Part shown: positions 1 to 12,906 of the stretch, in pieces
Numbering within the stretch: the stretch's first letter is position 1
How the letters are laid out: each line of letters opens with the position of its first letter
Source: Diphasiastrum complanatum
Taxonomy: Eukaryota; Streptophyta; Lycopodiopsida; Lycopodiales; Lycopodiaceae
Length of the DNA stretch: 64,000 nt
NCBI GenBank assembly: GCA_029204225.1
Contig: CM055101.1
Span: 58,329,579 to 58,393,578, forward strand
Direction: 5' to 3'
Program-made: the position numbers and the translations under genes
The notes under the pieces: generated by a model
What the model was told of the DNA's origin: nothing
Seen by the model: only the letters and a program-made list of their open reading frames with translations
The model's database searches: none

Positions 1-273
1 TGGAGATCAGGATGATGTGAAATGCATGTTAGCAGATGTAGTGTAGAGTGTTTGTGCAGGTGGAGCTTGGCTTTGCAGGTCGTTGCAGAGATCAGATTAT
101 AGAGTTAGCAACAAGGAAGGCCAAAAATGTTGCAAAACAAAGAGTGTGACATGCTTTGTAGAACTCAGAGTTGTGCAAAGATGGAGAGATTGTAGCCCAA
201 AATCTAAGCACAGGCAGTATTGCAGTGATGACAATTTTATAATGTGTTTGTTCAAGCAGCAACAGGTGCCAAA
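1..273 (-). mobile_element. Leader downstream of the PBS of a gypsy-like element (partial)
   Basis: Read on the minus strand, this follows an LTR end (TGTTAAC on the plus strand at 274) and a primer-binding-like site at 259-273. The site resembles TTTGGCACCCGTTGCC at 51,361, next to the second LTR of the same family. No coding frame is recognised. The window edge truncates it. Confidence 0.5.
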
Positions 274-1230
274 TGTTAACAGATCCTCTGCTTGAGTAGG
301 GATCTGTTTACTGGTTATTTTTCTTCTTACTTACAAGTTGTGTTTGTGCTCTGCCTATCAGCAGAAACTGTGGGCACTTGTTTTAGATTATCTATCTTGT
401 TTCAAAGCCCAAGCTCAGGCAAAGGAGATTGGTTATCGTTGTAGTATTTTGTCCTGTCTGTCAGAGGACACTCAAGGCAGTCACTCTTGAACTGAAATCA
501 CATGTTCATCTACCAAACATGCAAGTCAGGCATTCAACCAAGAAATCAGCATGAAGAAAGTTGCAATGCCATGAAATCCTACTCTAATGCTGCAAAAACG
601 AATTACAATCAGATCCTAAACACTACTATACTTGCATAAATCCACAAAACAAGAAATACGAAACTATTCTAGCAGCATTTTAAAAGTCCAAAAATAAAAA
701 AACCAACCAGTCTTTTGATTATTGGACATCCCAAGAACATCAAGAACAGGGTTGTAAGGGGATATGCAAGAATTACATCACAAACCCAGTCTATTTAGTT
801 TACTTGAATGTTGAATCCTACATTAATCCAAAAACAAGAAGGGAAATCTAGTCCACTCTAGGAAAGCAAGAAAAACTAATCCACAACCACACACAAAGGA
901 GGGAAGGGCAAGATCATGAATGCATCACTCAAGAAACAAGCATGATCAAGGAGCTCAATGGATGCACCAAAACTCGTGGAAGCTCTTCTCAATTTAGCAT
1001 GGATTAGGTACATTTCACAAAAACTCCTCTTCTCAAATAAGGAGCCTCTTAAATAAGCAAGAGAGCTCCTTAGGTGGCATCCTAGTGAGATTTCCACATT
1101 ACACAAATTACAAGTGGAATAATGTTCTCCACTAGAGGTCACCATCAAAAGGTGGCTCACTCTACTTTCTTTAAGAGGTGTCTACTTGCGTTTATTACTT
1201 TGCCTATAAATACTAGTTCTTGCATGGTCA
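274..1230 (-). repeat. LTR of a gypsy (Athila/Tat-like) element, copy 1
   Basis: This 957 bp minus-strand sequence matches 50,424-51,360 (plus) over most of its length. Both begin TGACCATG, both follow the same 3' coding relic, and both are followed by a TTTGGCACC-type primer binding site. That site resembles the one usual in Athila-type gypsy elements (established knowledge). The two copies have diverged by many substitutions and indels, so they are not a recent pair. Internal sequence lies on both sides, so this is not a solo LTR. Confidence 0.65.
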
Positions 1231-1445
1231 TTCTATTTTTCGGGATTCACCATAAGGCTTACACAGTTCTCGCTTGTCATTACTAACTAGTATTCCTCGG
1301 CTCTCATACTCGGCTCTCAGTCTTCGTTCGTTTCATCTTCTCATAGACCTCTTTGGTCTAAGGTGAGAGGTGCTCTTGGGTAGCTATGGTCGAATATCTT
1401 AGGGATTCGTCAGAATCAGCCAACACTTCCATAAGCTTCCACTAA
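1231..1445 (-). pseudogene. Relic of the 3' open frame of the gypsy-like element, copy 1
   Basis: The reverse complement is similar to 50,210-50,423, the end of the 3' frame of copy 2. Both run directly into an LTR beginning TGACCATG. Both contain a segment reading roughly GGTCTATGAGAAGATGA and end near GGTGAATCCCGAAA. The product is unknown; in copy 2 it is rich in Gln and probably coiled coil. Stops and indels are present. Confidence 0.5.
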
Positions 1446-2390
1446 CTTATGGGATTAGTTTCTAAACTTGCCATTCTAAGGCTCCACCCATTTGGAAGAC
1501 TTGTAGCTTAGTGTATATTTGGGTTTTGAGTTAGTAATAATTCATGGTTAAAAATTGAAAGCTAAAGGAATAATTTTATGTCTTCTTTTTCTCGTTCTGA
1601 TGACAGAACCTGTTTAACGGAGGAAGAATGTTACAACCATATTCAACTAAGGACATGGAATAGTCCTAATATGGTAGACCGGCCTTCGGTATTCGAGATT
1701 ATTTGTTACGCCTCGATTTAATTCCATGTCAAGGCCAATTTGTAACTAATGATCTTGAGATGACCCAGACACTCTCATTGAGACATATAGAGTAGTGCAT
1801 GTTCGTGTAACTGATATAGGCAGGAGGACTGCATGAAGAGTTGTGACCTATGTATAGTTGGACAACATGGGAATTGCATGGATTCATACACAAGAATCTA
1901 CTCCCTATATATTGGGGTTTTCCTCGTCTTAGGAATTTTCCCTAATGGTTTTTACACCCTTACCACCATTAGCTAGCCATTATATCCAACTCATTTTACC
2001 GCAGTCATAAATTAGCAAGATCAAACTCACTTTGCTTGATCATTAATTAATAAAATGTTTTTTGGCAGCATGAAATTAATTATCTTGTAAGGTTTCAAGT
2101 TCCATGTCTTGGTCTAGTGAAAATGAACAATATATCATCAAAGAAGTGGACGAATAGCCTCGAGAGTACGAATATCTTGAGCTCATAGGGATGGAGCTAG
2201 AAGAAGGCACATAAAAAGGGACAAGTTGACACGAGCTTTAGAATTTTAACAAACAGAAAAAAATAGTTGCATTCCTTAAAAATCAACTCCAAGAGATACA
2301 TCAATGTTACAGACCCACAAGTCATGTATAGGTAGTACATCCGTGCTTAAAAATATATTATAATATCCGAAGAAAGCTTTGTTGGGCCGA
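1446..2390. other. No recognised gene; degraded repeat sequence
   Basis: A short plus frame starting near 1,578 runs about 50 codons without similarity I recognise. From about 1,960 on, the text resembles family R 3' internal sequence found near 6,000, 22,380 and 28,450, including a shared MSWSSENEQYI-like frame at about 2,105. The latter may be a gag-like relic. Confidence 0.35.
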
Positions 2391-5300
2391 AAAAAAACTA
2401 TTAGCCTTAAAAATAAGGCCATTTTCCTCTTGAGGCCCTCCAAAATACTCAAGGATAATAGGCCAACAAGGGCCCAAAGTACAGTTTATAGGACTTATGT
2501 TTAGTTAAGTTAGGAGCATTGTATATAAGTAAACAAAAGACATTATTTTGAAAGGTCTTTTAGCTCCTTTGCCAATGAGAGAACTTAGCTTCCTCTTTGT
2601 AAATGTGAACCTTAACAATTGAGCTTGCTAGGTCTCATGTCTCATGTGCCCATTTCACATGAAATCCAACTCTCTTTTCTATTGATTTCTTTCCAACCCT
2701 TAATTTAATGATACTTTCATGGAAATCTATTTGTGATTTTGTATTTTATGGCTATATCAACATGAATGTTGTCCTTCTATTGATTGTGGCTTTCATTCAA
2801 TATATTAGTGCTATTAGATTTGGCACTTGACATTTCTAGTATCAAAGGATAAGATCAATTTTACATCATGAATCTATGCAAATTTCATTAGATTTAAAGA
2901 GTTTATTGCTTTTGTAGTTTTATTTTTTCTAACTTCCAAACATTAAATTTTGATGTTTATTCAGACAATTTTTGTCATATGATTTCATTTTCTATTTATG
3001 ATTTGACCCTATAGCTTTTTAGATCTCTGTTGAATTCAACTTTCATTTGCACCAATTTTTTGGCTATTTGCATAAGAAGGAATGCAAAAGTTATTGAATT
3101 TTTTTCAAAAGCTGTCAAAAGAGATGATTACAATTTTGTTTCAACTTTGCTTTAGATGTCAGATCTGATTTAAATTATTCCTTATGATTCATTCCTGTAA
3201 AATTTTTAAGCTCTCTCTTAGCTTTTATCCGATCCAATTTGCAAGCCATTTGGATTAATATTAAAGAAGTGATGATCAATCAATTGGTAGGTTAGCTTGG
3301 ATAGAACGCCATAACTACCACTACTTTTTTGATATTTACTTTTATTCAGGGTAGATTCAAAGTGAGGACTATCTCAACTGTCATAATTGGTGTTCAAAGA
3401 GTTTAATGCCGATGAGAGCTTCCTTTCATATCCTTGAGATCAGGAATTCAACTCCAATCAAGACTAACAAAATGAGGGAATGCAAAAAGGAACAAAATTT
3501 ACTTTGATATAGTGAGTTGGACGTCCTATACATCAAAGGAAATCCTCAACTCTTTTTAGCTTTGTCGGGTTGTGGCAAGCTATTGTGACAATTTGTTAAA
3601 TTTGTGGTGGAATGTAGTGCTAAAGCAAAGCTTTCTCGTGATATATTAATGACCTTGTTTCTTCTTATGTGCAATACCTTTTGATTTTGTTATATACAAC
3701 TGCAACAAAAATATAAATGTTGACTTCGTCATAAGATGAATTTGGGAAGACAAATGATGTTTCCATTATCTCTCCTGAGAAAAAACAAGTAAAATGTTGG
3801 ACCCTCATGGAGCTCGAGGGTCTACAAAGAAGACACCCGGCAACGAAGGATCCCAAATAGAAAAACACAAAGGCAAAGCTAAACCAGCCATGCATCTTGC
3901 AATCTTCTCCATTGCTTGCTATGCCAGATTTGTAACGGTCTCTATGATTAATGAAAGTTCTTTAGAATAGTAGAAAAGTATAACTAGTTAAAAGCATAGT
4001 AAAATTAAGAACTACATTAAGTAATTGAAAATTTCAATCTGTTTGGCTGGACTAAATTGATAGGTTCTGCAGCCCAATATAGCTGATTGAAGAAGAGCAA
4101 TATAGAAAGTGAAAACAGCTAATTGCTGAGAAAAACCCTACTAGGTGCAACTATCATCCCCCATAGGTACTATTCTTATGAGCTGTTCTGATTAAAAAGA
4201 GCGGTGTAGTGAGGAGTCAGGACAAAGCAGAGAGGCTTCTTGTGTACAAAAAACATAAGTTGCAAAAGGATTTTAGGGCCTGAATGATGATTTTTCATTG
4301 CACTTCATTGAATGTGTGCACTCACATCTAGACAGATGATTCAATACTTGATGATTGAAGCTCAAAAGGACAACAGCTTTATAATGTGTTTATGTCATAA
4401 CTTCAAGAAAATATACACTGAAATAATTCAATACTTGACAATTGAAGCTCAAAAGGACAAAAGCTCTATAATCCGTTTGTCATAACTTCAAGAAAATATA
4501 CACTTATTCAAGTTGACACTTCATGGCCCATTAAAATTTATTCCACATAACAAGACCGGGATTCCTTGTGTCCAATCGCTGCTGATTAATCCTTTGTGGG
4601 AGCAAAAAGTAACGGTTCTTAATAACAGGTTCGCATACTACATCAAGACTAGATCCAATAGGCTTTATAGCACAAATTATCACGGTCATGAAGAAACAAT
4701 TCCAAACATTAGGCATTCGCACACCATGGATCCCAAACACGCAAAACTGAATAAATCGACATTTACACGCAAGTAAAAACCCCTAGTGAAGGAAGAACTA
4801 TAGTAAGAAAGAGAATACAAATCTGTTCAAAATATTACAGAGGGTTTGGAAGGAAACCCACATATCTGAGTAGCTAGAAACCCCTAGTGAAGCAAAAACC
4901 AAACTAAAAGAAAAGAATAAATTGCTCTTCACAATACCAAAAAAGGGTTCGAAAGGAAACCCACAAAATAGAAAGAATCATGTCTTCATATCCATAGGCT
5001 GAGGTAGTAAGCTCAATGTTGAGACACAATCAGCAGCTTTGGAAACCCTGTGGATCTACTAGAATGTGACCAGTTTTTATAGCCGAAATGGAAGATGGCG
5101 CTCGTATGGGCAAGGAGCACGAGAACCCCTAAAACATCCTCAACCCTAAATGTCTTCTTCAATATTTAAGCTGGAGATAGGTTGGAGGCTATGTACATAT
5201 GGTTTTTAGTGTGTCCTTGCATGGTCCTAGAGCCTTATGTTACAAAGATAGCTTGGGAGCACCCCAAAGACTGAGAAATGTGACATTTTTAGTCTCAAAG

Positions 5301-6188
5301 CAAATCTGAGCAACTTGTAAAAGTCAAGTTAGCTTTTGAGCTCGAGTATGAACCTAGAGGAATCCTAGAGCTCATTGTCTAAAAGCTGGACATAAACTAT
5401 TGTGAACAAATGTAAAAGCTATCTATCTAGGATCTTGAGTTTTGGGGATGCTACGCTACATACACTTCCATGTACACTTGTAAATATGTTAGTGGTCAAG
5501 TCTCATTTTATGATTTGAGACTATTATGATCTAGATCAGCTCGAGTTAGCGTAGGTTGCTTACAGTGGGCATGATGGTAGAGAGAGCAAGGACTATGCAC
5601 CTCATCATGTTATTTTGCCATGTGAACCAATAGGAACAACAGGTGTAGTGGTCCAATCATAGTAAGAGGTGGTTTGAGTGTGGTCCAATCATTGAGCTTA
5701 GTTTCCACCTATCTTGGATCTCGAGCCACTCTATGAGAGAGGAAGAGATTGTCTTGACATTTACTTTTTTGATGAGTGTAGCTCCAACACTTAGAAAAAT
5801 TTTCATGTTCTCTTTTTACACAGTGTGGAACGAAGATAGGCGCTAAATAGCTGAAAAAATACAAGGGAAGTTGAGTAGTCAAAAACTTGGCAGCTAGACG
5901 GGCCTTAAGGATTTTAACATCAGATCTCAACTCTCCTTAGGATTTTACATTGGACCTCAGCTAGACATTATACCCAACTCATTTTACCGATAGTCATCAA
6001 TTAGTAAAGATCAAACTCACTTTGCTACATCATTAATCAATCAAATATCTTTTGGCAGCATGGGGATTAATTATCTTGTAAGGTTTCGAGTTACATGTCT
6101 TGGTCTAGTGAAAATGAACAATATATCGTGAAAGAAGTGGATGAATTAGTTCGAATATCTTGAGCTCATAGGGATGGTGCTAGAAGAA
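2391..6188 (+). repeat. Family R unit R1 (LTR-like part plus non-coding interior)
   Basis: An LTR-like segment (about 2,391-2,830) carries the R hallmarks: CTCCAAAATACT, a TATA-like GTATATAAG at about 2,521, and GCTAGGTCTCATG. It is followed by a degraded PBS-like TAGTATCAAAGG. The interior shares blocks with all other R units, including CCCGGCAACGAAGGATCC at about 3,837 and a TATA-bearing minus-strand segment near 5,070-5,090. About 5,250-5,930 is extra sequence absent from the other units. No intact gene is present. Confidence 0.6.
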
Positions 6189-8625
6189 GGCGCATGAAAT
6201 ATTAAAGAAGTTATGATCAATCAATTGGTTTTTAGTTTGGGTTTTGCTAGTTTTTCTTCATCAGCATCTACTTTAATGTTAGGGAAGCCGAATAATTCAA
6301 ATGGCCATAACTATAGTGATTCCTTGGAGTGGATTAGAGACAATCAAACTAGACATGTGGGAGTAACTGTTAAGCTGGCTCTAATGGGTGGTTATAATTG
6401 AGGTTAGTCACTGGGCTATAACTAGCACAAGAGCCTTGGCCAAAAAGTGAGGCAATGGGAGTATTGGTAGTGAGGCCAAAAAGTGGTAGTTTAGTTTGGA
6501 TAGAGCGCCATAACTACCACTATTTTCTTGATGTTTATTTTTAATCAAGGTAGATTCAAAGTTGTTAAAGTACAGTACTTTAGGACCCTAAATGGATCTA
6601 CACAAGATCCACAAGAGTGATTGGATGCTTGCTAAACAATTATTACAAAAACTAGACACAAAAATTGATCTAGAATAGCAATTTTACACTTAACAAGCAA
6701 GAACAATCATTAAGCATTAATCAAATATGGAAATCCGAGTCCACACGTGTGTGGTACAGCCTATGGTATGGCCTGCAAACAGAGAATGGAAGTAATATCA
6801 TTTTGATTGCATTTGGATCATCAAAACTCAATACAAATGTGTAGTAGACTCGAGATTGCCAATAAGCTCTCAAAAATAATCTAAATGTTTACGATGGAAA
6901 ATACACTACATAGAAAAGCCTCTTCCTTTGTAAAGTTAGGTGAATTTCCAGCATGTAATAAGGAAGTTGATTTGGCTTTCTTGTCCTAATTTGCCATTCT
7001 AGCCTCACTCATAGAGTCATGCCAAGTAGGTGGCTAGTTGGTCAATTTTCTCCATAAATCTAAAATTTAGGTCCTATAAAGTAGGAATCACTACCAAATT
7101 GACTTGACCAACTTTTTAGACATGATCTAACCTACACTAGGATAGGTTTCCCACATGGCTCCATGGCCTCACATGGGTGGCACCCACTTATGTACATAAT
7201 TTACATTATTTGACATAGCTAGATTTGCCAACATAAGCAATTTTTCACAAAAGTGAGGACTATATACAACTATCATAATTGGTGTTCAAAGACTTTAATG
7301 CCGATGAAAGCTTCCATTCATATCCTTGAGGTTACAAATTCAACTCCAATCGAGACACAAATGAGAGAATGCAAAAAGGAACAAAATATACTTTGATATA
7401 TTGGGTTGGACGTCCTATACATCAAGCTTTTTAGCTTTGCCAGGTTGCGGTAAGCTATTGCGACAATTTGTTGAATCTGTCGTGTCATTCCTAGGTAAGC
7501 TTGAGCATTGAAATGACTTTCTTTTTTTTAAAATTGGTTTTTCTAAACTGCGGTCTTTGTTTTTAGGTTTTCAACAATTTGAATGCAGTGCTAAAGCAAA
7601 GCTTTCTCGTGATATATTAATGACCTTGTTTCTTCTGATGTGCGATACCTTTTGATTTTGTTATACAACTGCAACAAAAATATAAATGTTAACTTCATCA
7701 TAAGATGAATTTGGGAAGACAAATGATGCTTCCATTATCTCTCTTGAAAAAAAACAAGTAAAATGTTGGACCCTCGTGGAGCTCGAGGTTCTACAAAGAA
7801 GACACCCGACAACGAAGGATCCTAAATGAAAAAACACGAGTAAGGGCAGAGCTAAAACAACCATGCTTCTTGCAGTCTTCTCTATTGCTTGCTATGCCAG
7901 ATTTGTAACGGTCTCTGCTATTAATGAAAGTTGTCGACCTGACTAACCTGGCCCCTTTCACCAAATCTCTTTGTAGCTCCCTCCATAGTTCATTTCAATA
8001 TAGAGACAGCATATTGTCAAACAGTTTATATTTAGAATAGTAGGTAGAATTAAGAATTAAAGAGAATAATTGAAAATTTCAACAAAAAATTATGTTTGGC
8101 TGGAGTAAATTGACAGGTTTCGGAGCCCAATACTGATGAAGAAGAGCAATATAAAAAGTGAAAACAGCTAACTGATGAAAAAACTCTACGAAGTGCACCT
8201 ACCTTCCCCCATAGGTATTCTTATGAGCTATTCTGATTAAAAAGAGCAGTGTAGTGAGGAGTCAAGACAAAGCAGAGAGGCTTCTTGCGTACAAAAAACA
8301 TAAGTTGCAAAGGATTTTAGGGCCTGAATGATGATTCAAACGTAAAGCATTATTTTCATTGCAATTCGTTGAATGTGTGCACTCACATCTAGACATAAAT
8401 AATTCAATACTTGATGATTAAAGTTCAAAGGGACAACAACTTTATAATGCATTTTATGTCATAAACTACAAGAAAATATACATTATTCAAGTTGACACTT
8501 CACGGCCTATAAAAATTTATTCCACATAATCGTGACCGGGATTCCTTGTGTCCAATCGTAGCTGATTAATCCTTTGAGGGAGCAAGAAGTAACGGCTACT
8601 AATAACGGGTTCACATACTACATCA
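6189..8625 (+). repeat. Family R unit R2, interrupted
   Basis: The unit starts abruptly in R interior sequence without an LTR and ends at 8,625, where the R text stops mid-block and rDNA begins. It contains the CAACGAAGGATCC block at about 7,806 and a solo LTR insertion (6,563-7,249). Sister copies at about 21,553-22,750 show what should follow. About 1.2 kb of R has therefore been replaced by the rDNA block. Confidence 0.6.
6563..7249. mobile_element. Solo LTR, 687 bp
   Basis: The sequence begins TGTTAAAGT and ends TTTTTCACA (TG...CA) and is bounded by a perfect 5 bp duplication, AAAGT (6,558-6,562 and 7,250-7,254). Sister R copies near 20,140 and 26,205 have the uninterrupted text ATTCAAAGTGAGGAC, i.e. 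the empty site. There is no internal coding sequence. The orientation and parent family are unknown. Confidence 0.85.
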
Positions 8626-8633
8626 AGACACTT

Positions 8634-8736
8634 TCTGGTTCGCTCGCCGTTACTAGGGAAATCTTGGTTAGTTTCTTCTCCTCCTCTTAGTGATATGCTT
8701 AAGCTTAGTGGGTAGCCTTGCCTGATCTGAGGTCCA
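8634..8736 (-). pseudogene. 26S rRNA 5' end fragment
   Basis: On the minus strand this is the first ~100 nt of plant large-subunit rRNA, recognisable by CTAGTAACGGCGAGCGAAC and a decayed AAGCATATCA block. Several substitutions fall in normally invariant positions, for example the change around CATATCACTAAGAGG, so it is not functional. It adjoins R sequence on its far side: only the 5' tip of 26S was captured or kept. Confidence 0.85.
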
Positions 8737-8923
8737 ACCTTGGGGTACAAGGCTGGGTTCCGGGACCGCGAGGGTCCCGAGACACGAACCGTGCGCCGAG
8801 TTGCTGCGTTGGGGCCGAGAGCGCGCGGCTCCAACCGACGGGCGACTTCGCCCCGAGAGGGACGGACCACCTGGCCGCAGCTTCTAGGGAGCTGCTCCCA
8901 CGCGCACCCTGTATTTCGGCCGA
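8737..8923 (-). pseudogene. ITS2-like rDNA spacer fragment
   Basis: This GC-rich block lies between the 26S start and the gypsy LTR and is placed by position as ITS2. No 5.8S text is found between it and the ITS1 side. It ends abruptly at the truncated LTR, which supports a deletion junction rather than a clean insertion. Confidence 0.6.
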
Positions 8924-9234
8924 CCAACCTTGCCTACTCCCTGATATAGAGTAAGCCCCTCCTAGCCTAGTGTGAGGACTGGTGGCATGCTACTGCCAAG
9001 TGTCGGCCACGTGGCACTGACGTGGCCGACTGCACGTCGGGACCCAACTGGGAGCCCTATCCTGTTGACAGGGTCCCTAGGCTGTGTTAGGCCCGCCATG
9101 GCTATGGACCGTGCTGGGGCACACTACTCACACTGTCTTGCCCTGTTGGTCATGTACGCTGGACACGACCCTGACTGTGGTATCTGACCTATCTGTGTTC
9201 CCTAGGGTTCGGCCCTGGTTACGAGCTCGTAACA
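8924..9234 (-). repeat. 3' LTR of the chromovirus, truncated
   Basis: The sequence is nearly identical to 14,432-14,742 but lacks about 47 bp corresponding to 14,385-14,431, the outer end of the element. The few differences between the LTRs indicate a fairly recent insertion. The missing end and the missing 5.8S gene are most simply one deletion. Confidence 0.85.
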
Positions 9235-9247
9235 CTCCCTCCCCCTT
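9235..9247 (-). promoter_or_regulatory. Polypurine tract
   Basis: The minus strand reads AAGGGGGAGGGAG immediately before the LTR start TGTTACGAG. This is the expected plus-strand primer for gypsy reverse transcription. Confidence 0.8.
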
Positions 9248-9440
9248 AAGAACCGTCTGGAAAAATCTGGAAAAAGTCTGGAAAAATCTTGCGAAGGACA
9301 CTGCCTCTTTCCCAAGTGGCATTCTCAACAGACTGATCATTCCACTTAACCAGATATTCTCGGTATAGAGTATGACGAGTCTGCGTCCCTCTACTATCAA
9401 GAATCTCCTCTGGTTCATGTGGAGGTTGCTGAGGATCCAA
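9246..9440 (-). pseudogene. Chromodomain at the end of the chromovirus pol
   Basis: The frame contains PEEILDSR, then YLVKWNDQSVENATWER, the typical chromodomain core with aromatic and E-x-x-TWE-type residues. In chromoviruses this domain follows integrase and targets insertion to heterochromatin (established knowledge). It is separated from the integrase frame ending at about 9,501 by a frameshift or stop. It continues into tract-like sequence and then the PPT. Confidence 0.8.
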
Positions 9441-9500
9441 TGGGAGAACTAGAACACTGTCCCCTACCAGATTGTCTGATCTGGTTAAGGCTTTTTGTAA

Positions 9501-12115
9501 CTAACTTACATGAAAGACTGGAAAAACCTTACTGATGTGTGGGAGTTCTAGTTCATAGGTGACCTCGCCTAGTCTCCTACTGATGGTAAAGGGACCACAA
9601 TACCTTGGAGACAACTTACCACACACTCCTGATTTGAGGGTTTTAGAGTCGACTGGGACTCTCAAGTAGACTTTCTCACTAGTGGAGAACTGCACATCCC
9701 GTTTGTGTGGATCTGCATAATGCCTGGCTCGATCCTGGGACTGCCTGATGCTACGCTTAGCATGTTCTATCATCTGATTTAGGTCCTCTAAAAAGTTTCT
9801 AGCTGCTTCAACTTTTTCTTGTTTAAACCCTACAGCTGTGGGTGAGCGTGGCTGAAAACCGTACATCAACATATCCTCCAGCACTTGATTTACCCTCTCT
9901 GTTTGACCGTCTGTCTGTGGATGGTCTAAGGTACTCATATTAAGTTTAGCATGGAGATGATGGAATACTGCCCTCCAAAAATTTCCAGTAAACTTACTGT
10001 CCCGGTCGCTGACTATGCCGGAAGGTAGACCGTACAATTTAAATAGCCCGTCTACAAACAACCTTGCTAACTCTAGAGCTCTAACGGTTGTTTTGGTCGG
10101 AATGAGATGAGCCATTTTGGTCAGACGATCAACTGTGACCCATATAGCGTCATTACCCTTTTGGGTTTTAGGCAGGCCTACTATACAATCCATGGAGATA
10201 CTCTCCCATTTACCAACTGGTATTTCTAAGGGATGCAACAACCCTCCTGCCTTTGAACGCTCTGCTTTGTTTACTTGACATTTTTGGCGACTGGTTACAT
10301 ATTGGTGGACGTCCTTTTTCATACTGGGCCAGAAAAATTGCCTACGAAGAAGCTCATAGGTCTTCTGTATGCCTGGGTGTCCCGGACTAGGATTGTCATG
10401 ACATTCATATAGGACCTGCTGCCTATAATCCTTTGAATTGGGGACACATACTCTATCTCTATAGAGCAAGTACTCATCTTGAATGGAATACTGTTTCCAT
10501 TTGAATCCTTGAGTCAACTGACCCTCAACCACTGGGGTTTGCTTGGGTAATACAGGCTCAGAATCCTCAACGTCATCTGACGACGTATACTCGGACTCAT
10601 CATCATCCTCAACGGAAGCTGCCGTATTCTTGGATGAACTGTCACCAGCCCCGGGAACTGGTTCTGGAGTCTGTAACTGTCTGCTCTGGACTGAGTTCCA
10701 GATAGTAGAGAAGAATGCATCATGCTGGCATTTCCCTCTCAAGGACTCGAGTAACTCATTACGAATCTGAGTAAAACTCAGCTCGTTTATCATAGGCATT
10801 CTGCTAAGGGCATCTGCTACTGTCTTGAATTTTCCACGTCTATATCTGATAGACATGTCAAACTCTTGCATCAACTCTGCCCAACGAGCTTTTCGACCTC
10901 TAAGCTCAGGTTGATTGCGAAGGTATCTGAGACTCTCATGGTCTGTCAGGACTTCAAAGTTGGCACCATACAAATAATGCCTCCAAGTCTTAAGGGCATG
11001 AACTATAGAAAAGAGTTCCTTTTCATAGGCACTGTACCTAGTCTGAGCTGGCTCGAGTTTTTTACTCTCGAACGCAACTGGTCGTCCACCCTGAGTTAGC
11101 ACAGCACCTACTGCAAAGTCGCTAGCATCTGTTTCGACCACAAATGGCTGATTGGGGTCGACGACTTTTAAAACTGGTGCTGTAGCTAAGGCTGTTTTGA
11201 GAGCATCAAAGCTCTCCTGCTGTGCGGACTCCCAAATGAACTCCTTTCCCTTCCCCTTAAGAAGATTTGTCATAGGAACTGCTATCTGAGCATATTCCTT
11301 GACAAATCGTCTGTAATATCCCGCCAAACCAAGAAAGATCTGAAGTTCCAAAATATTTTGAGGTCTCAGCCAACTGAGTATGGCTTTAACCTTATTTGGG
11401 TCCATCTTAATCCCATCTGAAGAGATAATGTGACCCAAATATGCTACTTCTTCAACGAAGAATTCACACTTGGATTGTTTAGCATAGAGCTTATGCTTCC
11501 TGAGCAGTCGAAACACCTTTCTGAGGTGTTTTAGATGTTCCTTCCTCGTTTTGCTGTAAACGAGGATGTCATCTAAAAATACGACTACAAACTTACCCAA
11601 GTATGGTCTGAGGACACTGTTCATCAAGGTCATAAAGGTAGCTGGAGCATTTGTGAGCCCAAATGGCATCACCTTAAACTCATAATGACCGTGACGAGTC
11701 CTAAAAGCTGTTTTCGAGACATCTTCTGATTTATACGGACTTGATGATATCCCGATCTGAGGTCTATTTTGCTGAAAAACTTAGCCCTGTCGTCTGCCCG
11801 AGGCATAGGGTATTTATTCTTAATTGTGACTTTATTGAGGGCTCTGTAATCTACGCAAAGACGCATAGACCCCTCTTTCTTTTTCACCAATAGGACTGGT
11901 GAGGCCCATGGTGAACTACTGGTTTGAATTTGGCCTTTCCCAAGATAATATGTTAACTGCCTAGTTATTTCTTCATCCTCTGTTCGGCTGACCCGATACG
12001 GAGGTTTAGAAACAGGTGCTGTACCTGGTACTAGGTTTATTACATGATCTACCTCTCTGCTAGGTGGTAAACCATGTGGCAAATCTTCAGGAAAAACATC
12101 TTTAAATTTAGACAA
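9501..12115 (-). pseudogene. Chromovirus pol: RT, RNase H and integrase (frameshifted)
   Basis: Two overlapping minus frames. 12,115-11,669 holds the RT N-terminus ([35 protein letters not shown]). A frameshift around 11,670-11,730 leads into 11,672-9,501, which holds [10 protein letters not shown], the catalytic FLDDILVYS, RNase H ([38 protein letters not shown]) and integrase. Integrase keeps the D, D and E motifs ([27 protein letters not shown]). Its HHCC finger reads TSRQKCQ where TSCQKCQ is usual, so one zinc ligand is lost. Just after the catalytic Glu, VNQVLEDML jumps to YGFQPRSP, so several dozen residues are missing. Not functional. Confidence 0.9.
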
Positions 12116-12349
12116 TAAAGTTTCTAATTTACTGATTTTCTGCTGAATAGAACTGGAAATAGAAACTTCAAGAATAAACTGAAAGTCACATAAGAATACC
12201 TGATGGTCTTCGTCTCCGATTAGCTAACAGAGCTCTGAACTGCAGACCATAGGACTGTTGGGAACATCATGCTCCCCATGCAACTGGATCTCTCGGCCTT
12301 TATGCTGAAAGCTGAGGGTGTTCTCCTGATAGTTTGTGGAGGGAAGGTC

Positions 12350-12871
12350 CTAAACTGTAGAGCCAATCTCTCCGAGAACAATATCTGTGCGATCCAGGTG
12401 CATAATCTGAAAGTTTATTTCATCTTGGTACCCCTGAATACCAAGATTCAAATTACTTACCATAGTCTCCCATATTCTTTTATCTTCACCCTTAGCTAAT
12501 GAAACTATGTACCTATGCTGACTAGGTACTTCTGGTAGTTTAAGCTTTTTAACCAGGGTGTAGTTGATGAAATTATGGGTTGCCCCATCATCAACCATAA
12601 CTCTTACTGACCGGTTACCAACTTTCCCATGCATACGTACTAAGTCATGCGGCCCAAAGCTGAAGGGTCTCGCTAGCATTGCAAAGGTCAACTGGCAACA
12701 ATGTTCATGATCTTCATGATACACTTTGATCTCGGAAGCTGCCGAATCACTGGGGAAACATACAATCTGAACAAGATGAACTTGTTTTTTATCTTTCTTA
12801 TCTTTTTTAGTGAAAGGCCCCTTGGGACACTGTCTGACTGTCTGTCCCTTGCCCATACACACAAAGCACAA
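12350..12871 (-). pseudogene. Chromovirus gag zinc knuckle and aspartic protease
   Basis: The frame begins with CFVCMGKGQTVRQC, a CCHC knuckle in which the His is Gln. It then has a protease-like domain with VDDGATHNFI, where the family has D-S/T-GATHNFI. Both changes should hurt nucleic-acid binding and proteolysis. The domain order fits gag-PR upstream of RT. The stretch 12,116-12,349 is the linker to RT and carries stops. Confidence 0.8.
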
Positions 12872-12906
12872 ACGTTCTTGTTTGGCTTTCTCAAACTCAT
12901 CTGGTT

